Positions 12,101 to 25,803 are shown, counted from the first letter of the stretch. The stretch: DNA of 64,000 bases from Lineus longissimus (GCF_910592395.1 NC_088310.1:4845501-4909500), one strand, 5' to 3'. The notes: generated by a model from the letters alone, not told the origin. Made by a program: numbers and translations.

Positions 12101-15100
12101 CATAGTCGAATATCGCATCATCCTCATATACGAAATTTATGTACAACATCTCCTCGAATGTTAACCTGTGCATGGAAAGTTCCAAGTCCTTTTCTTAGAG
12201 GAATCCACTTTCTCGAAGTTCTCTTATATCAGTTACACCAGGTAGCAAAGGCAAGTGTAATTATCAGTTATCAAGTGCATTTTTCTCATATAATAGTTGG
12301 CCTACATCGATGATCTACGTTTGCAGCATGCCAATGTTTAATTGGTCTTTACGACAACAAAATCAACCCACTTTGGCAGCAAGAAGATTATTATATTCAT
12401 AAAGTCGCGTCGCTCGTTTACCAAGAACTCGCTCAAATTTTGCAGTTACTCCCAAAAAAGGACACACCTTTTGGACGTTCTGAAGACAAGAGGCACCACC
12501 ACTGCCCTTCCGGTCATGTGACCTGATTTCATAATCAAGCTCCAGACTGGTGTGCCAGCCGCCATGCGTTAACAGGTGCAATCATTCATATCCTGCAACA
12601 TCCAATACCTTTACATATTACATGGTACGCTGGGTTAAAGGTGACATTAGACACGCTATAGGATACCCGGTACTATTAGTAACTGTAGCTAACATCGGAA
12701 CATAATATTCCCAATTAAATGACCTCATCCGATTCCATTAAAAAACATGTTCGGCGTCTCAAATTGAGGATTGTGGTGCAAGATGATGGTTACATGCACG
12801 TAAGCTTAAAACTTGTTGGGTTACTTGAATTGATCGCAGTCTCGAAGCTGCCAATAAAACCCGGTGGGTCCGCATGACTCAACAAGAGAGGTCAATGCAA
12901 AGTGGTTCCTTTTTATTCACATCCCCGGGCCACACACGCAAGTCCCCTGTGTGAATGGTCTTCCAATGTGTACCTAGGTCAAGAAATAGTGGGGAAAGTT
13001 GTGGGGTGGTTTGGTGATGGTTGGAGTTTTTGGCTAAAATCGGATTGTAGACTCGTATTTCAGTGAAAAACCAGGACTTTTAAGGAACTTATAAAGTCTG
13101 TACCACTTAAAATTTGTAATGACAATCTTATACAAAGATATTGAAGAGAAGCTGGTTACTACCAACAGCATTGCTGCTTGTTATGTAGTATTCGTATGAC
13201 TTTAAAATATCTTAAAAGGCTATTAAAAACAGAAAAGGAATATAAATCTTGCAGAAGCCAATCAACTTATTAACAACATCAGCAATATTTTTTCAGGTGA
13301 ACGATTGGAGCCGCTTGTATTTAAACGTACATCTCTTGAGAGTATGTTTTGCTGTAATGAGCAGCGCCATTGCAGTACATTGCACTTGCACCAAGGGTAA
13401 AACTTGAAAGAATAGAAGTGACGTCATCAGCATTCAGCTGCCGCCTTCGTTCAATGCATGAAATTTGCGGATGACGTCATGGCTATCTGGAGAGACAAGT
13501 GAAAGCGTGATCTCGTGTTTGAAACTGATAGACAATCGTATATGAGAGTTCGAGAGAGATAACGATGTCTCCTGTTTGTCTTTTCATTTGTGTGTTTGAC
13601 TATTTTATTTTATTTGTACCAGAAATGTATAATCACTTGTTTCTGCTGGTACCTCATTGCGTCCTGAGAGGAGTCTGTTTAGGACACTTTCTGATATTTC
13701 AGGGGTGATCGGTCTTGGTGATAAACTATGCAACGATGACGAAACACCTGACCGGAAGTCCCTCCTGGTGTCCTTCTATACTGGTTCCTTGACCATTTTT
13801 TCAAATCTGAATGTGTGCTTTAAAGAATTGAAAGTCAGTTTATACTGGTGACATGGTTCTGAGTATAGTTATAACGTTGAAATATGGAGTCCATAAACCT
13901 GACACAGCCGATTAGTCTACCAGTACATTTACCACTGTAGAGTCCCTTGGTGTCATTACACGGGATTCTAGCTGGCAGCACTGTTCTTGATATGATGATA
14001 AGAAGTTGTGCCAGCATGAATCCCACGTACCGATCTGAGGACAGATTAAACCAAGATAGAGTCTCACTGGTAAAGAAGGACTACCCAATAATTACTTCTA
14101 ATATTTTGTGTATGGTCTATGCAATGTTTAACTGAGAAGCGTGTTTGTTCTGTTGAGCGTTGCTTAAAGTGTATATAAACGTCTCTAAATTTAAAAAAGA
14201 TCCATAAGGAAGTGATTAATGTACTGAGCTGTTGCCAAATTTTAAGATGAGGGTTATAATTTATGGTATAAGATGTCTAAGGCTCCTAAGTACGATATAT
14301 ATCTGAAATTTATAAAAAAAACCCATCAAATATGACGGACACATGCCCAAACCCATCATTTTGAATTGTTGCTATTTCAAGTTTCCATTTTCTTCATATC
14401 AAAGCCTACTCGCACAAAAAATATTCCAAAAGAAAGTATGGCGGATGGGTGATTGAAGTTGATCCAAAATTATGAGCTTCAGAGATCTCCTATGAACTGA
14501 TTTAAGTGTTCATTGCGTACTTATGTGCGTCTTCGGCGTCTTCAAGGACGAAGACCATTGCCGACCATCTAAAGCAGGGTGTGTGTCTGACAGCTCATTT
14601 AAGGCGTTATAAAGCTGGTTTTAGCCCAATTAAATACAGCTACAGAGCGTCGCAAGAAGAATGCCAGTTGTAATTTTGATGTATTATTTGCCAATTTAAA
14701 GATATCGTCAGGTTAACCATCATATTATTCACTTGGCAAGCTTTTCAAACGAGCCAAAATACTTGGTATTGTCAGCGTAAACATATCTAACCTGATCAAA
14801 AGAGACCTTGCAATCTTTTTAGAACATTCATTTCTTGTTTATCTCCAAATGAATACTGGTTAAACGTGTTACCCAACGTCTCTCTCGAACTCTTTGCCAA
14901 TTGTGTCTCTTTGGTGGCGATGTTTTCATGTCAAGTGTGAAGAATTTTTCACATTGTCTCAACAACATTATACTATAAATATATGTACATGTATAGTCAA
15001 CTTAATAATATTACTGTAAAAACTGTAGGAATACTACCTCGTTATTTTTACGCCACACCGAATATTATAGTCAGTCATACTGTGGTGGAGTATATTACAT

Positions 15101-16380
15101 GACGACATTGCGAATCCTAGCGTCTAAAAGGCTGTGTTCCCCGGGTTCCGCGCGCCGCGATTCACTTCCAACTGGTTTCACAAGGTTACGTAGAGGTCAA
15201 TATTATCGATATCGCCTGCCTAATCCATAGACCATGCACCCCGCGGTTGCAACTACCAAGGCCTGATAGGTTTTGATATTTTATTTACTCTTATTCACTT
15301 CAGGAGGTTTTGTAATGTTTCAGGGTGAATCGTTCAATGTTTAGCTCTTTTGCAGCAATCTCGAAAACTGACGCGAAAGCCGTCACATGAAATCGTAATG
15401 GCTTCTGGGTCCTGCGCTGTTGGATTCAATATCTCCACACGAAAATCATTTCGAAACCAGTTTTATACAAATGTGCATGGTCTATGGTGCATTGTACTGT
15501 CAAAAGGCTGTTTCCATTTATTAGTGTAATCGCTGATGAGTTTTTTGTTTGGTTCCAAATGTGTTCCTTTCGTTCTTTCCCACTTTCTGTTTCCCTTCCT
15601 CCGGAAAGACGTTGGAACCTGTGATGATCGTGATAAGCCTAAGTTTTCTTAGACACTGCTGAGTGCTTAAAACTCGTCCGCAAGATGCCTTTATAAGCAT
15701 TTTCCATTTCAAATTGTCCGTTGCTTAACTATTGCGGAGGCATCTTCGTTCTAAACTGCTGAGTGCTTATAGGCTGAATGCAATTGATGTACATAATACT
15801 GTGTGTATCTTTCCCGTACGTTTTGCTATTACTTCCCTTTTATAGCTCGTTCCACGCTTATTTAAACTGAAGACATCGTGTATACACTATAACAATACAT
15901 TATGTCTTGGTCTAACTAAGGTGAAACCCCCTTTCTGTTCCTAGTACTGCACTTCGCTTTATAAATTTTTGACTATGCAATATTATATTATTGAAGGCAA
16001 CATATCATTTTTGTTTTATCATTATTAGTTCTCCATTTTTCAAGTGCTTCATGTCGTCTTATTCGCACTTCACTTCATAGCTATTAGATAGTAATAGAAA
16101 TAAAAAGCAACATTTTTCCTACCACGTATAGCCAAATACGTTTACCACACCGTATGCTTTGCACAGATGTACATACACCATAAGTGTACTTTGGTGTCAT
16201 TTGGTGAGCAATATCAAGTGTTCTGTAGACATAGCACACGCACTGCTTTATATTTAAAGTTTAGGACACACCGTCCGCAGGAGTTTTGATTTCCTGGAAA
16301 CAAACTACCTCTGGCGGATTTATTAAGTGTCGCCAAAATCTGTCACAATCTTACTTATAAGGAGGCTCGAAGCCAACCTA
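9100..16380. other. Long stretch without a supportable gene
   Basis: Only short frames (up to about 80 codons) on both strands are present, with no phase-compatible splice pairs and no recognised motifs. I see no RNA gene. A GGGGTTTGATCCCC hairpin near 11557 resembles a tRNA T-arm, but no tRNA body surrounds it. Confidence 0.45.
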
Positions 16381-16390
16381 AACGTAAGCA

Positions 16391-16513
16391 TAAGGTATTG
16401 CGGTACAATTATAGCGCTAAAATATATCTTCTGTGTGCGTTTACGTTTACTGTCAGTTGTTTTTAGACTGTAGGGGCAATTGCACGGAGCTATAATTGTA
16501 CCAGATTACCTTA
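16391..16513. mobile_element. MITE-like inverted-repeat element, 123 bp
   Basis: Positions 391-415 and 489-513 of this kilobase form a 25-bp inverted repeat: TAAGGTA at each outer end, 4 mismatching columns, then a perfect 14-bp GGTACAATTATAGC. A nested partial repeat (AAACGTAAGC against GTTTACGTTT) lies just outside and inside the arms. The TA at each edge would fit a 2-bp TA target duplication, as in Tc1/mariner-type MITEs; this is inferred. It has no coding capacity. Confidence 0.6.
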
Positions 16514-19500
16514 AGTAGTGTTTTTTATGTGTACTTCGATATTCCTGCGCATTCTGATTCATTTTACTTTTGATGATGCGGTGAAGCGGCAGAGGAGAAC
16601 CCATTGGTGGGTGTGGATTATGCACTATACCAAAGGCTTTCATGATTCCCCCAAGCTGTCACTCTCCGTCCGAGAAAACACCTACCTCATCCACGCACTG
16701 ACCGGAGGCTTCCATACATCTATGTCGTGTTTCGTGTCACTCGTTTTAGTTCCCGACATTTACTCCTCGTCGCTGTTGTCAAATTGTAGCGTTGTTGGCA
16801 GAGTTGTACTTCAAAAAAAACCCCAACTGGTCTGCTGCTTGTACGTCTTACCTTGTTCCCTTTCGGCGCATTGTTCTTTGTTTTGTGATTTGTTAGGTAT
16901 TGCTTGAAAATATTATTATCTACTGACAGAAAAACTCCAAAGAGGTTCTTTGATTCTGGTTTTGTAAGAATGAATCATGTCACGAACAAATTAATGATGA
17001 ACGAAGGGACACATTTTAAGTTACATGTGAAAAAAACCAACACGATTATTCCTCTAACACAGCCAATGGATTATTACCTGAAAAGGACATTCACAACAAC
17101 TGTTCAACTTCAAAGGCAAGTTTACTGAAAAGGATATCTCAAGCGATATTTCAAGCATACCTGTTCTCTTCTGACTGTACTCAGTAAGTCAGTTACTAGT
17201 AGTTCTTCCGGTCTAGATTTATTTCTTGTATTTTAGAAGCGCCGGTTTCTCCCCGCCTTGGGAACACAGCCAAGCCATTGCGTGACGCTAAGGGACAGCA
17301 ATGTTAGCTCTTCTGACTATAGCTAATAGCATTTTTAGCGGTTGCCATTCTAGGTCTTGCGTGCAAATCAATGATAAATTTATGATTTTTTTGGTTCAAT
17401 TTAGTGAACGATTTACGGGGTACGATTTTCATACACATCTGATTGAGTAGTGTTTGAGATATAGACGTTTTGAAATGTATAAAAAGTTTTAACTTCGTAA
17501 TGATTGTATAAAAAGTTTTGACTTTGTAACGATATTACCTCCTCGTCAGTCAGTGTAGTCAGCAGTTGTTGTGAAAGGGTCATTTGAACTAAATGTATAC
17601 TCCGACGCTATTCGCGGATTACGCTCACGTGGTTTCAAGTGTTGGAGTCTCATTGGCCAATTTAAATTCGTCACAACAACGGATTGGGCTCAACATTGTT
17701 GTTGGACTTACATCTTCGCACAGATCTGTGATTATCTTCGTACGAGTGAAAAAATCCGACAGCACTGACAAACTGGTTGGCGACAGGATCTCCTTTATAC
17801 ACGTAGCGTTGATCTCTACGAATATTACGTAAAATAACCTTACTGGGTAACATAGAGCAGTCATTTTGATAGAACGTCATTTAAAAATATACTTCAAGAG
17901 GTGATAACGTTGTGCTATATTAGTTCCAGATCAGCTCAGTAGGTGTTTAAAGATGCCATGTGCCCTATTGAGCGGTGGAGGAACTAATCTAAAGCAATGG
18001 CTTCTGATGTTTGCTACCTAGCAACCTACAGCACCCTTTAGATGTCGAATATGTAACACACGCAGTTGAGGTATCATCATGTCTTGTATTTCGTTGACAT
18101 GTGCATAGGGTAAAAGGTTCATTGTTTAAATTAAGTTACGTGTCCCGTGCCATACGTGTATGTGCTGGTTTTTGTCATGAAGCATGAAATCGTAATTTAG
18201 CGAAGCAATTTAGCATTTGAAATGACCTGGTGCATTACATTGTATAAGCAGCAGCGTTTGTGACGCCACAAATAAATTTTACATGGCGTCACAAATGCAA
18301 CTGAGTACATGTACATTGTGCATAAATACACTGTGCATATCACTCGTTGAGTGAATTTCTTGAAGTACGGTTTTTGAAATCATGCACACCAAAAGGAGGC
18401 GCTATGGATTATACCTATGATGACCTTAATATTTCGTGATAAATCTTGCCCCCATGCGCATTTCTGCCGCTTTTATTGTGCAAACATATTATATTAGTGC
18501 ACATGGGGACGAGGTGAAATACTTTTCTATACAATAACGTCTGAGACTGGTGATTTGATGATTTTTACAATTACTTACAGTAAGGTGTTGCTGAACGATG
18601 ATCTGGCTTTTACGCTGCCGCCATTTTGGATTTCATGTCTCTAATTTTTGCGTCTAACAATTCAAAGAAATGCTCGCTTAGAAAAATGAGAGGTGGAAAC
18701 AACAAGATATGTACTCGCGTTGAACGAAACAATTCAGTTTGTTTAATACAATGGAGTCATTTATCGTTTACCTGGGACCTTCAGTTGTTTTAAAATTCAA
18801 AATACCACGGTGAAACCAACAAATTATTGATAACTATGCCACAAAACGTGTCACAGTAAAACAGAAAAGTCAATTTCAAGTTCAGTTGAAGCAGGGACAC
18901 GAATAGTCCATATAGGTGAGGTGCTACATTATTGACAAATGTTATGTATTTCAATTTTGGAAATGACATAAAAGCTGCATAATTGATATGAAGTCCGAGA
19001 TCGCGGTGGTGTCAAGCAGATTGTCAATTCTGAAGGTGTTACACTATGACCATGCAAAATTCAGGGTGTTCATAAAACGTCTTTTCATCTCATTTTTTCC
19101 TGTATTCCTAGTAGTGTTTTTCTCATAACTTATAAAAGAATTCACGAGGCCTCAGTCGCCTGCAGTAGAATTTAAATGTTTGTGTTTTAGTCACCGTACG
19201 CAGTCTCATTTTATGGTAAGAAAGATATCGTTTGTTAATGTGAACTCAGGACCAACTACGTCAACGCCAGTGACCTCATAATGCAACGTATGCGATGAAA
19301 TAAGTATAGCTATGAAGATCATAGATCTAGTTGGAAAGTCATTGAGTGTCCCTGCGGACTAGATGGACCTGGTTTTGTAATGTTCTGTAAAAATCGTGTA
19401 AAAAATGTAAAATCATCTTTTGAAAAATCTTTTTTGTGTATCACCTTGAACCTGATCACGTGGTTACCAGGGTATGATGTGATACTGCGAACTCGTCCTC

Positions 19501-22500
19501 TGACAACCACTCGGCATTCCACGGAAAACTCGCTCTGTAGTTTTGATAGGGTTGCTGGGAAGTGCCTAGTGGGTGTCATGGCAACATCAGCTGTCAGTAC
19601 CTGCAACAATTTTGTACAATATCATGAAAAAGGAGACTGTGATAAACCACTACGCTCCCCATCCTCCATGTTGGAGCATTTTCCGCTATTAAGTTGTCGT
19701 TTGGTCCATTTTGTATTTTGCGACTGGTCTGTCTTCCTGGTCAGTTGCTTGTCTTATTGAAAATCGTTCGTATTTTGAGAAAAAGGCAGAGGGTTCCAAT
19801 CACCTTAAACCACCAAAGCATGTTTCAGTTGAGAAAATGAGAACATTTGGTTATAAAATTGATGTTGCCTATAAATAATGTTTTTGGTCATTGATGATTA
19901 TATCACTTTAACATGTAGGCCGAGTTCGGTTTTATTTACCAGTGGCCCTTGCGTGCTGCTGGTAAGACCTTTTCTCCACTCGCAGCAGCAGCAGTCGGCG
20001 GAGTCACAGATCATCAGACGTGCATTTTGTCAATAAGTGACTGACCGCTGCTGCACCCTGAGGCTAGTTTTAATAGATATGATTATACTAGCATTCCGGG
20101 GATGTAAACAAAAAACCAAACCAAACAAACAAACCAACAGAATCTGGACTAGCAAAAATGATTCCATGGCGTCTCGCTAGATTGTTAGTATGATTGGCCC
20201 TCTAGCGGACAAGATGGGTAACCAATCTAGCTTTGATGGAAACCTCTGCTGATAGTGGTTATGTGCTTGGTGTATAATAGTTAAAGTTAAGAGTTGGTGT
20301 TGTAGATTTTGATGACGGAGAGAGAGTATTATACGCCCGGTAATTACACTTTTAGATTACTTTGTCAGATATTTTAGGAGTATTCGGCACAATAGCAGTA
20401 TTCTGTCAAATGATTTTGAATAAACTGTGGCTTTATGAGCGTTGCAGCTGGGCGAGTACTGACAATGCATGACACAATATATACCTCAGACTTATGTTCT
20501 CATGAAAACGTCTACATACCGAAGTCTCAAATTAAAAGTAAGGTTATGAAAGTTTAAAATGATATTGTCTACATATATTGCACGTAGAGACTTGCTGTAT
20601 AAATCTGCTTAACAATATTATAATAAAACAAAGCAACATATCCCATGGTCCCTTGTTCAAGATGGCGCTGCCAGCCAATGTCAAGTTAAACAAGAAATCA
20701 TGGGTTTAGATTTTTTTTAAAGGCTGCGCAAAACTGTTGGGTTCATCCATCCAGACTGCATGGCGTGACGTAACTAAAACAGGCCGCGTATATTGTAAAT
20801 AGTTAGGAGTCGGCTTTGTTTTGATACGTCACCGAGTGACCGTGTTATTTTATTTAAAGAAGATACCGTGTGGAATTATCAAGGTTATGGCCATCGGTTA
20901 GAATTGAACAGCTGTTTATACTTACCTCATATGTCATATAAAGTAGGAATTTGGTTTCGGTCACCAATGTTTTATCTCGCATTTTATGATGAGAACTGAA
21001 AAGCTGTATTCCGCGGCCATTTTTATTGTTGGAATTTCCGGAAAAATTCTGCTTGGCAATGATTTTTCATCCTTTTAAAACCAAGATAATACGTGCAAAA
21101 GACATTAAAAGTGACTGATTTTCCTTTGAAATGACGTACACTTGTCTGCTTTGCATGTCTAAAATGCAAATTAAAGCAGTTGGTTTCGCCTCGTTCGTGA
21201 CTTGGGTAGATAGATCTGCTTCTAGTCGGCGCTAATAGACAATTTGTAAGCAGACGAGTCGTGGATGTTACGTCCGCGCATGTGTATGCAAGTGTGGTCT
21301 TGATGAAGTCACTTTGGACGTTAATGATACGTCTTCAACCCTTGGCTTCATCGAAAGGGGAGTCTGCTCGATAGCCTGTGTCACTAGGGTATCATATGGA
21401 AGACCATTACGTTGAGTGTTGGGAACAAGTGTCTGTCAACCAGAGTTTTGAAGTGTCAGCAGAGAATTTCATTAGAGAAATGTCTTCAAAACGGTACCAA
21501 AAACTTTCTTGCTGAAGCAAAACAGAAGGTGTTTTGTTAGTAATTCTACACGATGAAAAATCAATGCCAGAGTTTTTTCTGGACTTTGCATACAGTAGTG
21601 AAATACCTCTCTTATATTATAACTTATATTGAAAAGCATTTTTACTAATGTAAGTTGCCATTAATAATCATGATGCAGGCACGTGGCATGTTTATAATAA
21701 AGCGTTGACGTTGTAACGAAGCGTGTCACGTGTCTGCATCGTGTTCTACAGTGCCACGATTTTTTGACATTTTGACCAATGTATTTCGGCAGTATGTGCT
21801 AGGAGAAACACACAGTGTACTCGATAAAAATGTAATAGACTTGTAATAGATTCACACTATACCATTGAGGGTGCTAGTCCAAGGAGGTAGTCAATGCTAT
21901 TTTTCCAATTCGAGAACGGGTAAAAGCACAAAGAGACTCATGGAAAATGAATTAGGGCAGCCAAGATCAATGCTTAACACTTAACCAAGGGAAGGCTCGA
22001 TAAAAACAGACCGTGGCTGTGTTACCGATCCGTAATCTTCTACTTGTAGGATATTCTTATGTAAGAGTCGGTCGCACATGCGCAGTTACAAAAAGTGCGA
22101 GTGTGCCAGTCCGAAATTTCCACGTGGCGCATGCGCTATAAAAATTAACGTAACAAAAGCCCACGGTCGCGTAACAGTAGCCGCAGCGTATGAAATGTGT
22201 TACGAGCTCTTTTCATAAAAAAAAGGCTAGGCCACCTTCTTGAATTGGCATCCTCAAAATATGTAGACAGCAGTGAACAGCGTCTGCAGAAAACGTAGCG
22301 TTTTAGACTTTTCGATTTGAGCTTAAAGCTTGCGTAGGTTAGCTTCGTTGGTGCGCCGCCCTATGCTGCCATATATCATTATGATCATCGTATAATATTT
22401 GCCATTCACTATATTTTAAATACTGTTGGTAAAACTGTATATTTCCTACATGATTTTATTAAAGGAGTTTCCTGTTCATTTAAATCTTCTTTTGTTCATT

Positions 22501-23240
22501 CATAATTGTCACGGAGCGTCGCAGGAAATCGACAATTAAATGGGGAATGTATATAATCGCTCCTTTGGCCTAACACCGTGAACGTCCAGAGATAGGAACC
22601 TTAAGGGTGGGTTTTGTGGCTGTTGTGACGAAATACGTCTGTGGGCTTTCTTATCCTGGCTACTTGGGACAGACCCCAATATAAGAAAAAATGGAGCTTT
22701 GTGAAAAGTTAAGCCTTAACAAAGAAACGAGACTGAAAGCTTTCAAGAACCCTAAACAAACTACATGTGTAGGAGCTGGAGCCCAGTCACACAATACGTT
22801 ATCAAGACAACCCTCTAATGGGATGAACTACTGCTTCTAACCGCTTTGTAGTACAGAAAGAGTTCTTACAGATTTTGAAAACATATACTAATGGCACGTT
22901 GTTTCGAATGATGGGAAACGCCATCCATTTATTTCATGTTCAGACACGAATGGGTTGAGCGGATTTAAATTCAGAGAACGTTGGATCATCCGATGTACAG
23001 CGAATAATAAAATCGAAACATTGACTCTGGCTTCGGTACATATACGGCCAACATGTCTACATAGACTGGCTTAAATTGGTTGCTTCTGAAAGTCGATATT
23101 TGAAAATTAATTGTACTAATATTATAGCTAAACGTGACCTTGTTCGATGGTGAATAAAACGGAGGAGAGTGGTTAGAGCAGTTGAAGGGGGCTGTCTTCA
23201 GGAAGGACCTATTAGGGATGACATACCGTGGGGTAATACG
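16514..23240. other. Long stretch without a supportable gene
   Basis: Frames of 60-130 codons are scattered on both strands, often overlapping (for example near 16518-16907, 17593-17880 and 19319-19760). They lack family motifs and consistent splice sites. The hairpin near 18254 is listed separately. A 30-bp direct duplication with core GTATAAAAAGTTTT occurs near 17477 and 17507. Confidence 0.4.
18254..18298. repeat. Hairpin-forming inverted repeat with TGACGCCA core
   Basis: The arms GCGTTTGTGACGCCA (18254-18268) and TGGCGTCACAAATGC (18284-18298) match at 14 of 15 positions around a 15-nt AT-rich loop. It could be the residue of a small MITE or a paired regulatory site. The TGACG element is CRE/ATF-like, but no gene is next to it. 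Confidence 0.5.
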
Positions 23241-23513
23241 GCAACCTAGGGGAAAGGAGTCGCAGTGATGATTTGAAGGGGAAATGAAGGACGCGACAAC
23301 TTGAAGTGTTGAACTTGGGAGTAATTGAAAGGGAAGTGTCGTATTAGTCTTATGAATAGGTGCGTAATATGTAGATCCCTTTGGGTCTTCAATTTATAGT
23401 AAACAATCTTGAATAGTGTCACTGTCAAGTTAAGTGAAGGAGAATCGAAGGAAAAGTAGGTCATTATTTAAATATTCCTTCTAAAAAGATGACAATTTAC
23501 CGCTTTCCTCAGC

Positions 23514-23783
23514 TCAATCAATCGACTTGAAGTTTCGGTAAAATACTCCCCGGTTCAATTCTGACGACGGCGCCGGCGAAGAAGCAGGGTTGATGTCTCC
23601 TAATTTGATGAAGGTACCAGAAGTTTTTGGAAAGGTGAGTTCGGTATGACTGAATGTGAGTTGATCTACGATTTCTTGGACAAAGGATTCCGGCGAGTCT
23701 ACTGTGGCCTGCATGGTGTAAGCAATTTGATGAAGCAGTGTGATGATGAAGAGAAGCCGAATGAATATAACGCACAATAACAT
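23514..23783 (-). CDS. Candidate small secreted protein or peptide precursor, 89 aa
   Basis: The frame opens with ATG. Its first roughly 20 residues are strongly hydrophobic (LLCVIFIRLLFIITLL), like a signal peptide, with a plausible cleavage zone near AYTMQA. The remaining about 65 residues are polar and cysteine-free. They include the acidic stretch DSPESFVQEIVDQL and a C-terminal tail, NRGVFYRNFKSID, preceded by a lone arginine. A TATA box lies 120 bases upstream on the same strand. Size, layout and TATA box fit a neuropeptide-like or other small secreted precursor, but the peptide is not recognised and no dibasic site is clear. A competing open frame overlaps on the same strand, and no AATAAA follows closely. 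It could be a chance frame. Confidence 0.35.
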   Translation of the reverse strand: MLLCVIFIRLLFIITLLHQIAYTMQATVDSPESFVQEIVDQLTFSHTELTFPKTSGTFIKLGDINPASSPAPSSELNRGVFYRNFKSID

Positions 23784-23905
23784 TGAAAAGTTTTGTTAGT
23801 CAAATGTGGAAGACACTAATGTAAGAAAAAGGCATGAAATGATTTAGATTAGGAGGATTAGACACCAGCTCAAATAAGGATCAGAATACGTTTCTCCCTT
23901 AGGCC

Positions 23906-23914
23906 TATATATAA
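23906..23914 (-). promoter_or_regulatory. TATA box upstream of the small secreted-protein frame
   Basis: Read on the minus strand this is TTATATATA. A start site about 30 bases downstream would leave a 5' leader of roughly 90 bases before the ATG at 23783, which is a normal spacing. Assignment to that frame is an inference. Confidence 0.4.
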
Positions 23915-24622
23915 CAGGATTATTCAACCAAACAAAGACAATTAGTTTTCCTGCATATACTCAATTGTTCATTATCATTCTACCTGGTAACGCCTATGCT
24001 GTACACAAAGTTGGCTTTGATATCCGACTCGATTTATTTGTCTTAAATCCCTCACAAGAAGCGAAAACTCACGTACGTATTCATGATATCATACGACTTG
24101 AAACAGCCCTTAGCCGTTGAAATCAACAACTCCCCGGATCGATTTCAGAGCGTGGCCAGACAAAGATAGAATTGAATATTGGTTGCATCGTGACTGAACG
24201 TAATCCAGAGCATTACGTTACACTGAACACCAGTCTTCGCGATATTTGGATGTGTGTTGTCACGACCTTCGGGGAATTCAAGCCGGAATGAAAGTGTAGA
24301 ATGGCGGAGAAGCTTTATTTGTTAAAGATATCTTGGTGTAAGCACGGGCAACTTTCTGTAGATGATCAGTCGAGTTCAAGACCGTCTTGATTGGTGACTT
24401 GACTGAGCAGTAAGAATTGAGTCTACGCTGGCATTATTTCATACTTAACTATCGAACTCCTTTGGCGAATATTGGGATGCGATGCCACTGGCTGTTAAAT
24501 CGCCTATCATGCTTGAAAAGTGGCACGGTTATAGTTTTACGACCGTACAGTAAGGTTTTTGACTTGGAGCCACCACAGCTGAGTGTTTAGTTGTGACTGC
24601 TTGTAACTGCCCTCGTTCACAG

Positions 24623-24778
24623 CACCGTGGTTGAAATTCTAACTGGCATTGTCTCCACCACACCACCTGTAACATCCGATCAACGAGCGGCAGTGACCAA
24701 AAAAGGAAGCAAGCAAGAAGATGACAAAAACGACACGACGATTATCGAAGGAATAAAATATCAAGGAGGTCAACATTT
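24623..24778 (+). CDS. Candidate internal exon of an unrecognised gene
   Basis: A pyrimidine-containing acceptor (CCTCGTTCACAG) is followed by an open frame of protein-like composition. It includes the stretches EILTGIVSTTPPVTSDQ and KKGSKQEDDKNDTTIIEG. The possible donor (GGAG|GTCAAC) is weak. If used, its phase would fit the terminal exon at 26641. No domain is recognised, so a chance frame is possible. Confidence 0.28.
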
Positions 24779-25461
24779 TACATCGATTTACTTACTGGGG
24801 ACTTTATAGATGTATGCAAATGTTGATAAGACGTTTCGCAGATGTCGGATCCAAAAAGACCTTGTAAATGCTGACCCTGTGCTGCAAATTTATGCAGACT
24901 GCAACAGCGGAATGAATATGAACTGTGGTTCCTTTAGATTAAATATTGATACTAAGACAAGTAATCCATAAACACTCCACCCAATACCACGAATAGCTTG
25001 TTCTTTTGGCGCATTATTCGGTGGCAGATATGTTAGCTACTGTTTGGGCAATCCAACCCCTACCTTGCCTCATATTCGTTACGGCTGCAGGTGCAAGGAA
25101 AAGAACCTTGTCTGTGTTTTGATATTGTTCGGTTGGATCAGATGAACAGCTCGTTTCGTGGGAATGGCACCAGTATCTAATCATCGCACTGAATCTAAAG
25201 GTCAATCCACACTTCGTGCTACCAGACCTGCCCGACCAGGGCGGCCAGGTCTTGCACTGGGCATCGTGATTGCTGTCCAAGGGGCCGTAAAGGTAATGGA
25301 TTTGACGGGAGTCTTGTCCACGGAACCGGAGACGATGAGGAAACACAAAGAGCAACTTCCGTTATGTTACATGTACGCTCATTTGTTGATATGTCGCAAT
25401 GGTCATTTCAGCTGATGCACCTGGAAGGAAAGTCTGAGAACACACTGATGCATTTTTTTTG

Positions 25462-25629
25462 ATCCGGGTTCGTATTTCCCATCACCTCAATATCAAGGGA
25501 GATCGAGCAAACGAGATGGCAAAAGGGCTCGGCCAAAGAACCAAACTCAGGCTGGAGCATTTGCTTCCTCCCCGCGACATTCAAACGTTCAAGACTGTTG
25601 CTTCAATGACTTGGTTAGCCTGTTTTTAA
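25462..25629 (+). pseudogene. Retroelement RNase H fragment (relic)
   Basis: A 55-codon frame contains LNIKGDRANEMAKGLGQRT followed by KLRLEHLLPP. This resembles the C-terminal end of RNase H type I domains in non-LTR retrotransposons, where a G-(N/D)-x-x-A-(D/N)-x-x-A-K motif is typical. The upstream part is lost: an 8-T run at about 25453-25460 separates it from any continuing frame, and no reverse transcriptase is visible nearby. The call is a short dead fragment. Confidence 0.5.
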
Positions 25630-25803
25630 GTCGTTACTTATGAAATCTTTGCAAAACACTGCTTTTCCCTGGGAGGCGACTTGAGTTTCTCCAGCAGACT
25701 TGTTGCCTATTTGAACTTGAGGCATTTCAAAAATTTACCGTACGGATTCGCAATGCAGGTATCAACGCCGGTAAAACTATAACAGCAGAAGCTGACGTTG
25801 GGA

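Noticed and set aside
16518-16907. 129-codon plus-strand frame
   Set aside because: The composition is erratic (Cys/Ser/Leu-rich), with no motif and no polyadenylation signal or partner exon in sensible reach.
25158-25415. Collagen-like Pro/Gly text (RPGRPG)
   Set aside because: The Gly-x-y period does not continue in any frame for more than three repeats, and stops interrupt alternative frames on both strands.
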